The notes: generated by a model not told the origin, from the sequence alone. A DNA stretch of 64,000 nt from Marinobacterium sp. (GCA_030602245.1 JAUWAC010000011.1:26931-90930), one strand, 5' to 3'. Positions 18,057-27,929 are shown, counted from the first letter of the stretch. Numbers and translations: made by a program.

Positions 18057-18827
18057 ATGCGTCGTGTCGTGTTCAATCAGAAAGGTGGTGTCGGCAAATC
18101 CAGTATCGCGGTCAATCTGGCGGCGATCAGCGCGGCGCGGGGCGTCAGGACCCTGGTGGTCGATCTGGACCCGCAGTGTAACTCGACCCACTACCTGCTC
18201 GGTGATGAAGCCAATGCGCCGGAGCAGGATATCCGCGATTTTTTTGAACAGACACTGAGCTTCCAGCTCAAGCCGACCGCGCCGCAGACCTATGTCCATC
18301 CGACGCCGTTCGATAATCTGGCGCTGATTCCGTCGCACCCGGATCTGGGGGATCTGCAGTCGAAGCTGGAATCCAAGCACAAGATCTACAAGCTGCGTGA
18401 AGCATTGGAGACGCTGCTCGAGGAGTACGACGCGATCTATATCGATACGCCGCCGGCGTTCAACTTCTTCACGCTGTCGGCGCTCTGCGCGGCCGACCGT
18501 TGCCTGATTCCGTTTGATTGCGACGACTTTGCGCGTCAGGCGCTCTACAGTCTGATGAATAACGTGCTGGAAACGCGCGCCGATCATAACGATCAGCTGG
18601 AAGTGGAAGGGATTGTGGTGAACCAGTATCAGCCGCGTGCGTCATTGCCGCAGCGGATCGTCGCGGAGTTGCTGGCCGAGTCGCTGCCGGTGCTGAACAC
18701 CCGCATCCCGGCTTCGGTGAAGATGAAAGAGTCGCACACGGCCGCGCGCCCGCTGATTCAGCTGGCACCGAAGCACCCGCTGACCGCTGCGTTCGTCAGC
18801 CTGTATGACGAGCTGCACCCGTCCTGA
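18057..18827 (+). CDS. ParA/MinD-type ATPase, orphan
   Basis: A 256-residue ParA-family ATPase with the deviant Walker A motif KGGVGKSS at residues 9-16, the Walker A' DLDPQCNSTH near 39 and the Walker B segment YDAIYIDTPPAFN near 120. Such ATPases position cargo by ATP-dependent dimerisation on DNA or membrane. No ParB-like gene or parS-like repeat is near, and the protein lacks an N-terminal HTH, so it is not a standard plasmid or chromosome partition pair. Cargo could be a polar protein array. The start has a GAGAGGAAG ribosome site. It follows DUF2333 and may be co-transcribed. Confidence 0.85.
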   Translation: MRRVVFNQKGGVGKSSIAVNLAAISAARGVRTLVVDLDPQCNSTHYLLGDEANAPEQDIRDFFEQTLSFQLKPTAPQTYVHPTPFDNLALIPSHPDLGDLQSKLESKHKIYKLREALETLLEEYDAIYIDTPPAFNFFTLSALCAADRCLIPFDCDDFARQALYSLMNNVLETRADHNDQLEVEGIVVNQYQPRASLPQRIVAELLAESLPVLNTRIPASVKMKESHTAARPLIQLAPKHPLTAAFVSLYDELHPS

Positions 18828-18834
18828 GTCAGGC

Positions 18835-18939
18835 TCAGCGTTGCTGGCGGCGGATGGTGGCCGGTGCCTTGCGGCGCAGACTCAGCAGCCAGCACCCCAG
18901 TGCTGCCGCCGATACGGCCAGAATCACGACTTCCGTCAT
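18835..18939 (-). CDS. Possible 34-residue small membrane protein
   Basis: A short frame reads MTEVVILAVSAAALGCWLLS followed by LRRKAPATIRRQQR. It has a hydrophobic stretch of about 18 residues followed by a strongly basic tail, the layout of a single-helix small membrane protein with the tail in the cytoplasm. Only a weak ribosome-site match (ACGGGA) precedes the ATG. It lies alone between parA and hpt on the minus strand. No homologue is recognised and it may be chance. Confidence 0.35.
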   Translation of the reverse strand: MTEVVILAVSAAALGCWLLSLRRKAPATIRRQQR

Positions 18940-19027
18940 GGCAATCCCGTCTATTAACGAATCAGGCCGATTGTAACCTGTCGGTCACGATCGGCAACCG
19001 TTAATTTGCCCACCGCCCGCGCCGCGC

Positions 19028-19585
19028 TTACATCCCCTTGACGGCGAAGATGCCCGGTGCGTTGCGCCAGTAGCCCTGGTAATCCATGCCATAGCCGAAG
19101 ATGTAACGATCTTCGATTTCGAGACCGACATAATCCGCCTTCAGGTCGGGGCGTGCCTTGCGATCGTGCTGCTTGTCCACCAGTACGGCGCACTGCACGC
19201 TGGCGGCGCCCTTGTCGCGGCAGTAGTCGATGATCGCGGCGAGTGTGTGACCCTCGTCCAGAATGTCGTCGATGATCAGCACCGGACGATCCTTGAAGTC
19301 CACCATCGGCGGTACTTTCCACTCCAGTTCATGGCCGGAGGTGGTGTTGCGGTAGCGTGTCGCGTGCAGGTAGCTCGCCTCAAGCGGGAAGTTCAGGCGC
19401 GGCAGCAGCTGCCCGGCGATAACGAGTCCGCCATTCATCACCGTGAACACGACCGGGTTGGCATCCACCAGCTGCTCGGTGATGTCCTGTGCCATGCGGT
19501 CGATGGCCGCCTCGACCTCGGCCTGGCTGAACAGCAGGTCCGACTCGATATAGACGCGCTTGATATGTTCCAGATCAGTGCTCAT
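19028..19585 (-). CDS. hpt: Hypoxanthine-guanine phosphoribosyltransferase
   Basis: A 185-residue purine salvage enzyme that makes IMP or GMP from hypoxanthine or guanine and PRPP. The PRPP-binding motif VLIIDDILDEGHTLAAI lies near residue 100, and the C-terminal DYVGLEIEDRYIFGYGMDYQG matches the base-recognition region of the non-Hpt-like HGPRT group seen in Pseudomonas and Halomonas. It is divergently placed from the uracil salvage genes upp and uraA, forming a base-salvage neighbourhood. Confidence 0.92.
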   Translation of the reverse strand: MSTDLEHIKRVYIESDLLFSQAEVEAAIDRMAQDITEQLVDANPVVFTVMNGGLVIAGQLLPRLNFPLEASYLHATRYRNTTSGHELEWKVPPMVDFKDRPVLIIDDILDEGHTLAAIIDYCRDKGAASVQCAVLVDKQHDRKARPDLKADYVGLEIEDRYIFGYGMDYQGYWRNAPGIFAVKGM

Positions 19586-19785
19586 GCATCGCTCCCGTGA
19601 ACGGTTCCCAGGGCCATCGCCCGAAAGCGGCGAAAGATAAAGGGGATTGGCGCGAAGGGCAACCTTCGCGGATGACAGAAGCGGCCGGTTTGGGTAGTCT
19701 TGCGCGTTAATTTTGATGTTCCGGTCAGAATTCTGGTCTGCGATTTGCTAACAACCGTTGAATCGATTCCACACGAGGTCCTGCG

Positions 19786-20412
19786 ATGAGTGTCCATGAG
19801 ATCCGCCACCCGCTGGTGCGCCACAAGTTGGGGCTGATGCGCTCCGTTAACAAAAGTACCCGTAGCTTCCGCCAGCTGGCGTCGGAAGTGGGGTGTCTTC
19901 TGACCTACGAAGCTACCAAGGACCTGGAGCTGGAAGAGTACGAAGTAGAGGGCTGGTGCGGCCCGGTTCAGGCCGAACGCATCAAGGGCAAGAAGATCAC
20001 CGTGGTGCCGATTCTGCGTGCCGGTCTGGGCATGCTGGAGGGGGTTCTCGAGCTGGTGCCGAGCGCCAAGATTTCGGTCGTCGGGCTGTACCGTAACGAG
20101 GAAACGCTGGAGCCGGTGGCCTACTTTGAAAAGCTGGCCAGCGACATCGATGCGCGCATGGCGCTGATCATCGACCCGATGCTTGCCACCGGCGGTTCCA
20201 TGATCGCCACCATCGACATGCTGAAAAAGTCCGGCTGCGAGAGCATCCGTGCGCTGGTGCTGGTCGCGGCGCCGGAAGGTATCGAGAAGGTGCAGGCGGC
20301 GCATCCGGATGTGGATATCTTTACCGCGTCGATCGACGAGCGCCTGAATGAGAACGGCTATATCGTGCCGGGTCTGGGCGATGCCGGAGACAAGATTTTC
20401 GGAACCAAATAG
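19786..20412 (+). CDS. upp: Uracil phosphoribosyltransferase
   Basis: A 208-residue UPRTase, standard length, converting uracil and PRPP to UMP. It shows the start [16 protein letters not shown], the PRPP-binding [18 protein letters not shown] near residue 129 and the uracil-binding C-terminus [17 protein letters not shown]. It is followed 9 bp later by the uracil permease, a standard uptake-and-salvage pair. Confidence 0.97.
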   Translation: MSVHEIRHPLVRHKLGLMRSVNKSTRSFRQLASEVGCLLTYEATKDLELEEYEVEGWCGPVQAERIKGKKITVVPILRAGLGMLEGVLELVPSAKISVVGLYRNEETLEPVAYFEKLASDIDARMALIIDPMLATGGSMIATIDMLKKSGCESIRALVLVAAPEGIEKVQAAHPDVDIFTASIDERLNENGYIVPGLGDAGDKIFGTK

Positions 20413-20421
20413 GAACCTGCC

Positions 20422-21729
20422 ATGAACGATGCGACTCTGACCGACGGCAGCGTGCAGGGGGGCTGGCGCACGGTGCTGGCCGGTGCTCAGATGCTGTTCG
20501 TTGCCTTCGGCGCGCTGGTGCTGATGCCGCTGCTGACCGGGCTCGACCCCAATGTGGCGCTGTTTACGGCCGGTATCGGCACGCTGCTGTTTCACCTGAT
20601 CACCGGGCTCAGTGTCCCGATCTTCCTTGCCTCCTCCTTTGTGTTCATCGCGCCGATCAGCTACTCCACCCAGACCTGGGGTGTGCCGGCGACGATGGGG
20701 GCGCTGATGGCGGCCGGTGGCGTCTACATGTTGCTGGCGCTGCTGGTGCGCCTGCGTGGTGCGGGGATCATTCATCGCATTATGCCGCCGGTGGTGACCG
20801 GCCCCGTGATCATGATTATCGGTCTGGGGCTGGCGCCGATCGCGGTCAACATGGCGATGGGCAAGACCGGTGACGGCTCGGCCGAGCTGTTCCCGTATAC
20901 GGATGCGCTGCTGGTGTCGATGGTTTCGCTGCTGACGACACTGATCGTATCGGTGTTCGCCCACGGTATCTTCCGTCTGCTGCCGATTCTGTCCGGTGTA
21001 TTCGTCGGCTATATCGTTGCGCTGCTCACCGGTATGGTGGATCTGAGTGCGGTCAGCAACGCGCCGCTGGTGTCGATGCCGGCCTTTGTCGCGCCGGAGT
21101 TCAGCTGGGCGGCGATCCTGTTCATGATTCCGGTCGCAATCGCGCCGGCGATCGAGCATGTGGGCGATATCATCGCCATCGGCAACGTGACGCGCCGTGA
21201 CTATATCAAGAAGCCGGGTCTGCATCGCACGCTGCTCGGTGATGGTGTGGCAACCAGCGCCGCTGCGCTGTTCGGTGGCCCGCCCAACACCACCTATTCA
21301 GAGGTGACCGGGGCGGTAATGCTGACCCGTGCATTCAACCCGGTGGTCATGGTCTGGGCGGCCGGCTTTGCGATTCTGCTCGCGTTCGTGTCCAAGTTCG
21401 GTGCTCTGTTGCAGACGATTCCGACCCCGGTCATGGGGGGTATTCTGATTCTGCTGTTCGGTTCCATCGCCGCCGTCGGTCTCAACACGCTGGTCAAGGC
21501 GCAGGTGGATCTGGCGAAGCAGCGCAATCTCGTGATCGTGGCCACAGTGCTGGTCTTCGGTATCGGTGGCATGGCGATCGGGTCGGGCGACCTGAATCTG
21601 CAGGGCGTCAGCCTGTGCGGTATCGTGGCGATCGTGCTGAATCTGATTCTGCCGGGTGACGATCCGTTGCCGGACGATCTGCTCGAGGAAGAGGCGGTCG
21701 TTGACGATCTGGTCGAGCACGGCCGTTAA
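20422..21729 (+). CDS. uraA: Uracil permease (NCS2 family)
   Basis: A 435-residue inner-membrane nucleobase:H+ symporter of the NCS2 family with about 14 hydrophobic segments. Visible signatures are the PPVVTGPVIMIIGLGLAPIA helix near residue 120 and GGPPNTTYSEVTGAV near 285, which contains the glutamate used for substrate binding in UraA. The C-terminal tail is acidic. It follows upp by 9 bp and ends before a strong terminator. Confidence 0.95.
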   Translation: MNDATLTDGSVQGGWRTVLAGAQMLFVAFGALVLMPLLTGLDPNVALFTAGIGTLLFHLITGLSVPIFLASSFVFIAPISYSTQTWGVPATMGALMAAGGVYMLLALLVRLRGAGIIHRIMPPVVTGPVIMIIGLGLAPIAVNMAMGKTGDGSAELFPYTDALLVSMVSLLTTLIVSVFAHGIFRLLPILSGVFVGYIVALLTGMVDLSAVSNAPLVSMPAFVAPEFSWAAILFMIPVAIAPAIEHVGDIIAIGNVTRRDYIKKPGLHRTLLGDGVATSAAALFGGPPNTTYSEVTGAVMLTRAFNPVVMVWAAGFAILLAFVSKFGALLQTIPTPVMGGILILLFGSIAAVGLNTLVKAQVDLAKQRNLVIVATVLVFGIGGMAIGSGDLNLQGVSLCGIVAIVLNLILPGDDPLPDDLLEEEAVVDDLVEHGR

Positions 21730-21751
21730 GTGTCGATGTCGAACGCGCAAT

Positions 21752-21780
21752 AAAAACGCCCGGCAGTGCCGGGCGTTTTT
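21752..21780. terminator. Bidirectional intrinsic terminator between uraA and ppa
   Basis: AAAAACGCCCGGC and GCCGGGCGTTTTT form a 13-bp stem with a 3-base loop, ending in T-runs on both strands. It serves the convergent upp-uraA and ppa transcripts. Confidence 0.92.
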
Positions 21781-21802
21781 ATATCTGCGTGAAGCGCGGT
21801 GT

Positions 21803-22336
21803 TTACTTCTGTGCTTCGTACGCAGCAACCGACTTGCGCACAGCTTCGCGTGCGGCTTCGGCGTCTGACCAGCCTTCGACCTTGACCCACTTGCCTTTCT
21901 CGAGCTTCTTGTAGTTCTCGAAGAAGTGCGCGATCTGGTCCTTGGTCAGCTGCGGGATGTCGTCGACATCCTGAATGTGGTTGTAGGCCTGGCTCAGCTT
22001 TTCGTGCGGTACGGCAACCAGCTTGGCGTCTTCGCCGGCTTCGTCGGTCATGTTCAGGATACCGACCGGACGGCAGCGGATGACGGAACCGGTCATCACC
22101 GGGTGCGGCGTCAGGACCAGTACGTCGAGCGGGTCGCCATCGTCAGCCAGCGTGTTGTTCACGTAGCCGTAGTTGGCCGGATAGAACATCGGCGCGGCCA
22201 TGAAACGATCGACGAAGATCGCGTCGGCGTCCTTGTCGATCTCGTACTTGACCGGCGAGCTCTCGGCCGGGATTTCGATGATCACGTAGAGGTCGTTCGG
22301 CAGTTCTTTGCCGGCGGGCACTTTCGCAAAGCTCAT
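21803..22336 (-). CDS. ppa: Inorganic pyrophosphatase (family I)
   Basis: A 177-residue soluble family I pyrophosphatase, full length. It hydrolyses pyrophosphate and pulls biosynthetic reactions forward. The metal-binding active-site segment [11 protein letters not shown] lies near residue 66, with [16 protein letters not shown] near 30 and the downstream DxxxLxKD-like region. A clear -10 box lies upstream within a GC-rich inverted repeat. Confidence 0.97.
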   Translation of the reverse strand: MSFAKVPAGKELPNDLYVIIEIPAESSPVKYEIDKDADAIFVDRFMAAPMFYPANYGYVNNTLADDGDPLDVLVLTPHPVMTGSVIRCRPVGILNMTDEAGEDAKLVAVPHEKLSQAYNHIQDVDDIPQLTKDQIAHFFENYKKLEKGKWVKVEGWSDAEAAREAVRKSVAAYEAQK

Positions 22337-22383
22337 GCGTCTATTCCTATTCGATTAAGGGTCAGATCTGAAACCTGGGCGGC

Positions 22384-22389
22384 ATTATA
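22384..22389 (-). promoter_or_regulatory. Perfect -10 box for ppa within an inverted repeat
   Basis: On the minus strand TATAAT lies about 48 bases before the ppa ATG, in the loop side of a GC-rich inverted repeat (arms near 22373-22382 and 22397-22406). An 18-base spacer leads to a weak -35, TTCATT. The repeat might affect promoter opening or end the fbp transcript. Confidence 0.4.
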
Positions 22390-22419
22390 GTGCGCACGCC
22401 GCCCGGGAATGAATAAGAC

Positions 22420-23409
22420 TTACTGCTGAATCACCGACGGGGTGTCGCGGTGGTACTGCATCAGCGCCTCCACCTCCTCGCGTGATCCGAGCGCCACGGC
22501 GACCCGCTGATGGATCTCCTGCGGGTCGATATCCATGATGTGTTCGTAACAGGTGGTCGACAGACCGCCGGCCTGTTCGATCAGCATGCTCATCGGATTG
22601 CCTTCGTACATCAGGCGCAGTTTGCCCGGCTTCTGCGGATCGCGGGAATCCCACGGATAGGTGAAGATGCCGCCCCGGGTCAGCACGCGGTGTACCTCGG
22701 CCACCATCGAGGCGATCCAGCGCATGTTGTAGTTCTTGGCGCGCGGCCCTTCGCTGCCGGCCAGCAGGTCGCCGATGTAGTTGCGCATCGCCGGTTCCCA
22801 GTGGCGGTGGTTCGACATGTTGATGGCGAACTCTTTGGTGGTGTGCGGAATCTGCACCTGCTCACGGGTCAGCAGGAAGTCACCGGTGTGGGCCAGGGTG
22901 AACATGTTGACGCCGCGGCCGGTGGTCAGTGCCAGCACCGCCGACGGGCCGTACAGGACGTAGCCGGCCGCCACCTGTTTGCGGCCCGGCTGCAGGAACA
23001 GATCCACGCTGTTGCGCGGTGCACCTTCCGGCACCTCGAGAATCGAGAAGATGGTGCCGACGGAGACGTTGATGTCGATGTTGGAGGAACCGTCGAGCGG
23101 ATCGAAGGTCACCAAAAAGCGACCCTCGGGGTTGCCGAATACGGGATCGTCCTCTTCCTCGGAGGCGACGCCGTGCACCAGCGGGTTGTCCAGCAGGACC
23201 TCCTTGAGAATATCGTTGGAGATCACGTCCAGCTTCTTCTGTGTTTCCCCCTGCACGTTGGTGTTGTCGGTCGTGCCGTGGATGCCGGCCAGCGCGCCTT
23301 CGCGCAGCTGCAGGGCGATCTCCTTGCAGGCGACCATCAGGGTTTCGATCAGTTCAACCAGTTCGGTATCGGTATCGTGGTGTTTGAGATAGGAGCCAAG
23401 AAGCTGCAT
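22420..23409 (-). CDS. fbp: Fructose-1,6-bisphosphatase class I
   Basis: A 329-residue gluconeogenic enzyme of the class I family, standard length. The metal-binding catalytic segment [22 protein letters not shown] lies near residue 105, and EEEDDPVF just before it supplies further acidic ligands. The C-terminal [19 protein letters not shown] is the sugar-phosphate binding part. It is divergent from mpl; ppa lies 83 bp downstream with its own promoter. Confidence 0.97.
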   Translation of the reverse strand: MQLLGSYLKHHDTDTELVELIETLMVACKEIALQLREGALAGIHGTTDNTNVQGETQKKLDVISNDILKEVLLDNPLVHGVASEEEDDPVFGNPEGRFLVTFDPLDGSSNIDINVSVGTIFSILEVPEGAPRNSVDLFLQPGRKQVAAGYVLYGPSAVLALTTGRGVNMFTLAHTGDFLLTREQVQIPHTTKEFAINMSNHRHWEPAMRNYIGDLLAGSEGPRAKNYNMRWIASMVAEVHRVLTRGGIFTYPWDSRDPQKPGKLRLMYEGNPMSMLIEQAGGLSTTCYEHIMDIDPQEIHQRVAVALGSREEVEALMQYHRDTPSVIQQ

Positions 23410-23546
23410 CGGGTATAGAGACCTTTGATTTTACCGCTCGTGAGTGGGGCCTGAATTATACGTCATGCACAGGCGTATTGCATGGCGATCGGCATGACAA
23501 AAGCGTTTGCGGTATCATGCGCCGCAGGGATGGGAGGACGACTCTA

Positions 23547-24911
23547 GTGCACATTCATATTCTCGGTATCTGCGGCACCTTCATGGGCTCGCTGGCGATT
23601 CTGGCGCGCCAGCTGGGGCACCGGGTGACCGGCTCCGATGCCAATGTCTATCCGCCGATGAGCACCCAGCTGGAGCAGGAGGGGATCGCGCTGATCGAGG
23701 GCTTCGATCCGGCGCAGCTGGAACCGGCGCCGGACTGCGTCATCATCGGCAACGCGATGAGCCGCGGCAACCCCTGCGTCGAAGCCGTGCTCGAACGGGG
23801 ACTCAATTACACCTCCGGTCCTCAGTGGCTGCATGATCATGTGCTGCGCGAGCGCTGGGTACTGGCGGTGGCCGGCACCCACGGCAAAACGACCACCGCC
23901 ACGATGCTGGCGTGGATTCTCGAGCATGCCGGCATGGCGCCGGGTTTTCTGATCGGTGGCGTGCCGCACAACTTCGAGCGCTCGGCGCGTCTGGGTGACA
24001 CCCCGTTCTTCGTCATCGAGGCGGATGAATACGATACCGCCTTCTTCGACAAGCGCTCCAAGTTCGTGCACTACAGTCCACGCACGCTGATCCTCAACAA
24101 TCTGGAGTACGATCACGCGGATATTTTCCCGGATCTGGCGGCGATACAGCGCCAGTTTCACCATCTGATGCGTGTGCTGCCCGCCGGCGGGCAGGTGATT
24201 GTGCCGGCTGAGTCGGAGCCGCTGGCTGAGGTGATGGCGATGGGATGCTGGAGCGACAAGTTGCTGACCGGGAATGGCGCCCGCTGGCAGACGCAGCTGC
24301 TCGCAGCTGACGGCAGCCGGTTTGCCGTACTCGAGGAGGGTCACGAGGTGGCCCGGGTCGAATGGCAGCTGACCGGTGAGCACAACGTGCGCAACGGCCT
24401 CCATGCGCTGCTGGCGGCGCGTCATGTCGGTGTGATCCCGGCGCACGCCGCGGCGGCGCTGAGCCGCTTTGGCGGCGTCAAGCGGCGGATGGAGCTGCTG
24501 GGCGAGGCCGGCGGGGTGCTGGTGTATGACGACTTTGCCCATCACCCCACCGCGATTGCGACCACGCTGGCCGGGATTCGCGCCAGCATTGGTGACGCCC
24601 CGCTGGTTGCGGTGATCGAACCGCGCTCCAACACCATGCGTCTGGGTGCCCATCGCGATGCGCTGGCGCCGGCGGTGGCGCAGGCGGATCGGGTCTGCTG
24701 GTACCAGCCGCCGACGCTGGACTGGTCGTTGCAGAGCGTGGTGGAGAACAGCCCGGTGCCGGCGACGCTGAGCCGGGATCTGGATCGGCTGATCGAACAG
24801 CTGGCGGCTGAGTGCACCCCAGGCACGCATGTCGTGATCATGAGCAACGGTGGCTTCGGGGGGATTCACCAGCGTCTGCTTGAGCGCCTTCGACAGGGGG
24901 AAAACGCATGA
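23547..24911 (+). CDS. mpl: UDP-N-acetylmuramate:murein-tripeptide ligase
   Basis: A 454-residue Mur-ligase-family enzyme that joins recycled L-Ala-gamma-D-Glu-mDAP to UDP-MurNAc. The N-terminus HIHILGICGTFMGSLA is the typical Mpl start, and the ATP loop is GTHGKTTTATML near residue 110. I place the start at a GTG because GGGAGG lies 9 bases upstream and the preceding in-frame ATG adds 23 unrelated residues; the resulting length matches E. coli Mpl. The ubiX gene overlaps its stop by 4 bp. Confidence 0.95.
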   Translation: MHIHILGICGTFMGSLAILARQLGHRVTGSDANVYPPMSTQLEQEGIALIEGFDPAQLEPAPDCVIIGNAMSRGNPCVEAVLERGLNYTSGPQWLHDHVLRERWVLAVAGTHGKTTTATMLAWILEHAGMAPGFLIGGVPHNFERSARLGDTPFFVIEADEYDTAFFDKRSKFVHYSPRTLILNNLEYDHADIFPDLAAIQRQFHHLMRVLPAGGQVIVPAESEPLAEVMAMGCWSDKLLTGNGARWQTQLLAADGSRFAVLEEGHEVARVEWQLTGEHNVRNGLHALLAARHVGVIPAHAAAALSRFGGVKRRMELLGEAGGVLVYDDFAHHPTAIATTLAGIRASIGDAPLVAVIEPRSNTMRLGAHRDALAPAVAQADRVCWYQPPTLDWSLQSVVENSPVPATLSRDLDRLIEQLAAECTPGTHVVIMSNGGFGGIHQRLLERLRQGENA

Positions 24912-25531
24912 GTGACAAGGGCGGACACCGGGTCACGGTCGCCATTACCGGTGCATCCGGGGTCCAGTACGGGCTGCGGTTGGTGCAGTGCCTGATCGAG
25001 GCGCGGGCACAGGTGCTGCTGATGATCTCACGCGCTGCTCAGGTGGTGATCGCGACGGAAACCGACCTCAAACTGCCCGGCCAGCCGGAGCAGCAGGCGG
25101 AGTATCTGAGCGCGCTCTATCACGCTGAGCCGGGGCAGCTGCGGGTGTTTGGTCGCGAGCAGTGGATGGCACCGGTGGCCTCGGGGTCGGGTGCGCCCGG
25201 TTCGATGGTGGTGTGCCCGTGCAGCACCGGCAGTCTGTCGGCGATCGCCTGCGGGGCCAGCAACAACCTGATCGAGCGTGCCGCCGATGTGGCACTGAAG
25301 GAGCGGCGCCAGCTGATACTGGTGCCGCGCGAGGCGCCCTATTCGGAGATTCATCTCGAGCATATGCTGAAGCTGACCCGCATGGGCGCGGTGGTGATCC
25401 CGGCCAGTCCGGGCTTCTATCAGCGCCCGCAAACGGTGGAGGAGATGATCGATTTCATCGTTGCGCGGATACTGTCGCAGCTCGGTTTCGAGCAGTCGCT
25501 GCTGCCGCGCTGGGGAGACGATCTGCTCTGA
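24908..25531 (+). CDS. ubiX: Flavin prenyltransferase UbiX
   Basis: A 207-residue UbiX that makes the prenylated FMN cofactor for UbiD decarboxylases, used in ubiquinone synthesis. It has the flavin-binding start VAITGASGVQYGLRLV, the VCPCSTGSLSAIACG segment near residue 98 and LVPREAPYSEIHLEHMLKL near 138. The ATG overlaps the mpl stop (ATGA), and mpl-ubiX is a conserved pair in Pseudomonas-like genomes without an obvious functional tie. Confidence 0.95.
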   Translation: MSDKGGHRVTVAITGASGVQYGLRLVQCLIEARAQVLLMISRAAQVVIATETDLKLPGQPEQQAEYLSALYHAEPGQLRVFGREQWMAPVASGSGAPGSMVVCPCSTGSLSAIACGASNNLIERAADVALKERRQLILVPREAPYSEIHLEHMLKLTRMGAVVIPASPGFYQRPQTVEEMIDFIVARILSQLGFEQSLLPRWGDDLL

Positions 25532-25613
25532 CTGCAGTTAATGAAAACACAAGGGTGGGCGGCTACAATGGCGCCCATTCCCGATGATGCCGCCTGGAAA
25601 CACGGAAAGACCG

Positions 25614-26300
25614 ATGTCTCGAATTCTTGCTCTCGATACTTCCACTGACGCCTGTTCGGTTGCGCTCGATCTTGACGGTGACGTATACGCCGAGTTTGTC
25701 ATCGAGCCCCGCCGTCACACCCATCTGCTGCTGCCGATGGTGGAGCGGGTGCTGGCCGAGGCCGGTGTGGCGCTGAAGGGGTTGGATGCGATTGCGTTCG
25801 GGCGCGGGCCGGGCTCCTTCGCCGGTATTCGGATTGCAACCGGTGCGGCGCAGGGGCTGGCGCTGGGGGCCGACCTGCCGCTGCTGCCAGTGTCGACACT
25901 GGCCGCGATGGCGGTCAGCGCCCGGCAGCTGAACCCGCAACAGCAGCGGGTGCTGACAGCGCTTGATGCGCGCATGGACGAAGTGTACTGGGGCGCGTTC
26001 GATATCAGCGGCGCGCTGCCGCAGCCGCTGATGGAGGAGTCGGTGAGGCCGCCGGCGCAGGCTGAAGCACCACAGACCGGGGCCTGGTTCGGCGTCGGCA
26101 GTGGCTGGCGCTATCGCGAGCAGATGCCGGTGGCACTGCAGCAGCAGGTGTCGGCCATCGAACCCGAATGTCATCCGGATGCGCGCGCGATGCTGGTGCT
26201 GGCGCAGGCGCAGCTCGCCGCCGGTGAGGGCGTGGCGCCGGAGCAGGCCCTGCCGGTATACCTGCGCGAGGGCAGTTGGAAGAAAAAGGATCAACAGTGA
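25614..26300 (+). CDS. tsaB: tRNA t6A synthesis protein TsaB
   Basis: A 228-residue ASKHA-fold protein needed with TsaC, TsaD and TsaE for N6-threonylcarbamoyl-A37 on tRNA. It begins MSRILALDTSTDACSVAL and has the FGRGPGSFAGIRIATGAAQGLA segment near residue 62, both standard. The start is the second in-frame ATG, which matches family length. TsaB acts as the scaffold partner of TsaD. The uppP start codon overlaps its stop by 4 bp. TrmO, a t6A methyltransferase, lies elsewhere in the window. Confidence 0.95.
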   Translation: MSRILALDTSTDACSVALDLDGDVYAEFVIEPRRHTHLLLPMVERVLAEAGVALKGLDAIAFGRGPGSFAGIRIATGAAQGLALGADLPLLPVSTLAAMAVSARQLNPQQQRVLTALDARMDEVYWGAFDISGALPQPLMEESVRPPAQAEAPQTGAWFGVGSGWRYREQMPVALQQQVSAIEPECHPDARAMLVLAQAQLAAGEGVAPEQALPVYLREGSWKKKDQQ

Positions 26301-27106
26301 CGCTCAGCGATTGGATTCATACGGTTCTGCTGGCACTGATTCAGGGACTGACCGAATTTCTGCCGATTTCAAGCTCGGCGCATCTGATACTGCCCTCGCA
26401 GCTGCTGGGCTGGCCCGATCAGGGGCTGGCGTTTGATGTCGGCGTGCATGTGGGTACGCTGGCGGCAGTGCTGTTCTACTTTCGGCGTGAGGTCAGCAGT
26501 ATCGGCCGTGCCTGGGCCGGCTCCTTTCGCGGCGAGCGCAGCGACGCCGGTCGGCTGGGCTGGATGGTGGTGCTGGCGACGCTGCCGGCACTGGTGTTTG
26601 GCGGACTGTGCCATCAGCTGATCGATCATTACGGCCGCTCGATACTGGTGATCGCTGCAACCACGCTGATCTTCGGCGTATTGCTGGGCTGGGCCGATCT
26701 GTCGTCGACCCGGGTACGGTCGGTCGCTGGCCTGCGCCCCCGTGATGCGCTGCTGATCGGCTGTGCGCAGGCGATTGCGCTGATACCGGGGACCTCCCGC
26801 TCCGGCATTACGATTACCGCGGCGTTGATGCTGGGCTTCGATCGCCAGAGTGCGGCCCGGTTCTCGTTTCTGATGTCGATCCCGGTCATTATCGCCGCCG
26901 GGGCGCTGAAAACCCGTGACCTGTTGCTCTCCGGCAGCGACGCGCAGTGGCTGATGGTTGGCAGTGGCGCAGTGCTGGCGGCACTCAGTGCGCTGGCCTG
27001 TATCTGGCTGTTTCTGAAGTGGTTGGATCGGATCGGCATGATGCCGTTTGTGATCTATCGTCTGGCGCTGGGATGCCTGCTGCTTGGGGTCTGGTATGTC
27101 GGCTGA
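26297..27106 (+). CDS. uppP: Undecaprenyl-diphosphatase
   Basis: A 269-residue integral membrane phosphatase (BacA type) that recycles the lipid carrier for peptidoglycan; overproduction gives bacitracin resistance. The two catalytic segments are visible: [17 protein letters not shown] near residue 14 and [17 protein letters not shown] near 160. I choose a GTG start that overlaps the tsaB stop (GTGA) and has AAGGA upstream. It overlaps the following rsmJ start by 11 bp. Confidence 0.95.
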   Translation: MTLSDWIHTVLLALIQGLTEFLPISSSAHLILPSQLLGWPDQGLAFDVGVHVGTLAAVLFYFRREVSSIGRAWAGSFRGERSDAGRLGWMVVLATLPALVFGGLCHQLIDHYGRSILVIAATTLIFGVLLGWADLSSTRVRSVAGLRPRDALLIGCAQAIALIPGTSRSGITITAALMLGFDRQSAARFSFLMSIPVIIAAGALKTRDLLLSGSDAQWLMVGSGAVLAALSALACIWLFLKWLDRIGMMPFVIYRLALGCLLLGVWYVG

Positions 27107-27911
27107 AGCCGGTGCACTCGCGATGGCGGCCACCGCGGTGGCCGCCACGGAACCGGCGCTGGCGGCGCGCGCGCAGCAGTTGGCGGCTGAGCTCTCGTTG
27201 CCGTGGCATGCGCAGCCGGATCTGGACAGCGATCAGGTCAGTCAGTACCTGCTTTGTACGGCCGATGGGCTGGCGCTGCAGCAGACCGGGCGCAGGCGTC
27301 CGGGGCCGGTGCGGGCCGATTTCGTCAGCGGCGCCGTGGCGCACCGGCGTCAGTATGGCGGCGGCAAGGGGCAGCTGATCGCCAAGGCATGCGGGATCAA
27401 GGGCAGTCTGCGTCCGACCATCGCTGATCTGACGGCGGGGCTTGGCCGCGATGCCTTTGTACTGGCAACACTCGGGTGTGAGGTCAGGTTGTTTGAGCGC
27501 GTGCCGGTGGTGCATGCGCTGCTGGCCGACGGGCTGGCCCGTGCGGCCGACAGCGAAGTGGCCGATATCATCGCCCGGATGCGGCTGGTTGCCGGCGATG
27601 CCCGCGACTGGCTGCGCAGCCTGCCGGCCGGACAGTGCCCGCAGGTGCTCCATCTCGATCCCATGTTTCCACACTCCGACAAGAGCGCGCAGGTGAAGAA
27701 GGAGATGCTGGCCTTTCGCGATCTGGTCGGGGCCGATGCTGATGCCGCCGAGCTGCTGGCGCTGGCGCTGGCGGCGGGCCCCTGTCGTGTCGTCGTCAAG
27801 CGCCCGCGCAAGGCGCCGGCGATCGACGGACCGGAACCCTCCTACCGGCTCGAAGGCAAATCGGGTCGTTATGATATCTATGCGCTGCGGCGGCTCGACG
27901 CGCAGGACTGA
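27096..27911 (+). CDS. rsmJ: 16S rRNA (guanine1516-N2)-methyltransferase
   Basis: A 271-residue RsmJ (YhiQ) family methyltransferase. SAM-binding and catalytic segments are [20 protein letters not shown] near residue 108 and [19 protein letters not shown] near 185, the latter containing the DPMFP signature. It modifies G1516 in the small-subunit rRNA. The ATG overlaps the end of uppP by 11 bp, so the run mpl to rsmJ is very compact. It converges with plsB with only 18 bp between. Confidence 0.92.
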   Translation: MSAEAGALAMAATAVAATEPALAARAQQLAAELSLPWHAQPDLDSDQVSQYLLCTADGLALQQTGRRRPGPVRADFVSGAVAHRRQYGGGKGQLIAKACGIKGSLRPTIADLTAGLGRDAFVLATLGCEVRLFERVPVVHALLADGLARAADSEVADIIARMRLVAGDARDWLRSLPAGQCPQVLHLDPMFPHSDKSAQVKKEMLAFRDLVGADADAAELLALALAAGPCRVVVKRPRKAPAIDGPEPSYRLEGKSGRYDIYALRRLDAQD

Positions 27912-27929
27912 CCCTCTCAGACTGCCGGA

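Noticed and set aside
19729..19738. CAGAATTCTG palindrome upstream of upp
   Set aside because: Only 10 bp and not placed over a recognisable promoter; expected by chance in a window of this size.
23510..23520. GGTATCATG-type -10 before mpl, also seen before trpG near 40380
   Set aside because: No acceptable -35 at 16-18 bases for either, so I did not list them as promoters.
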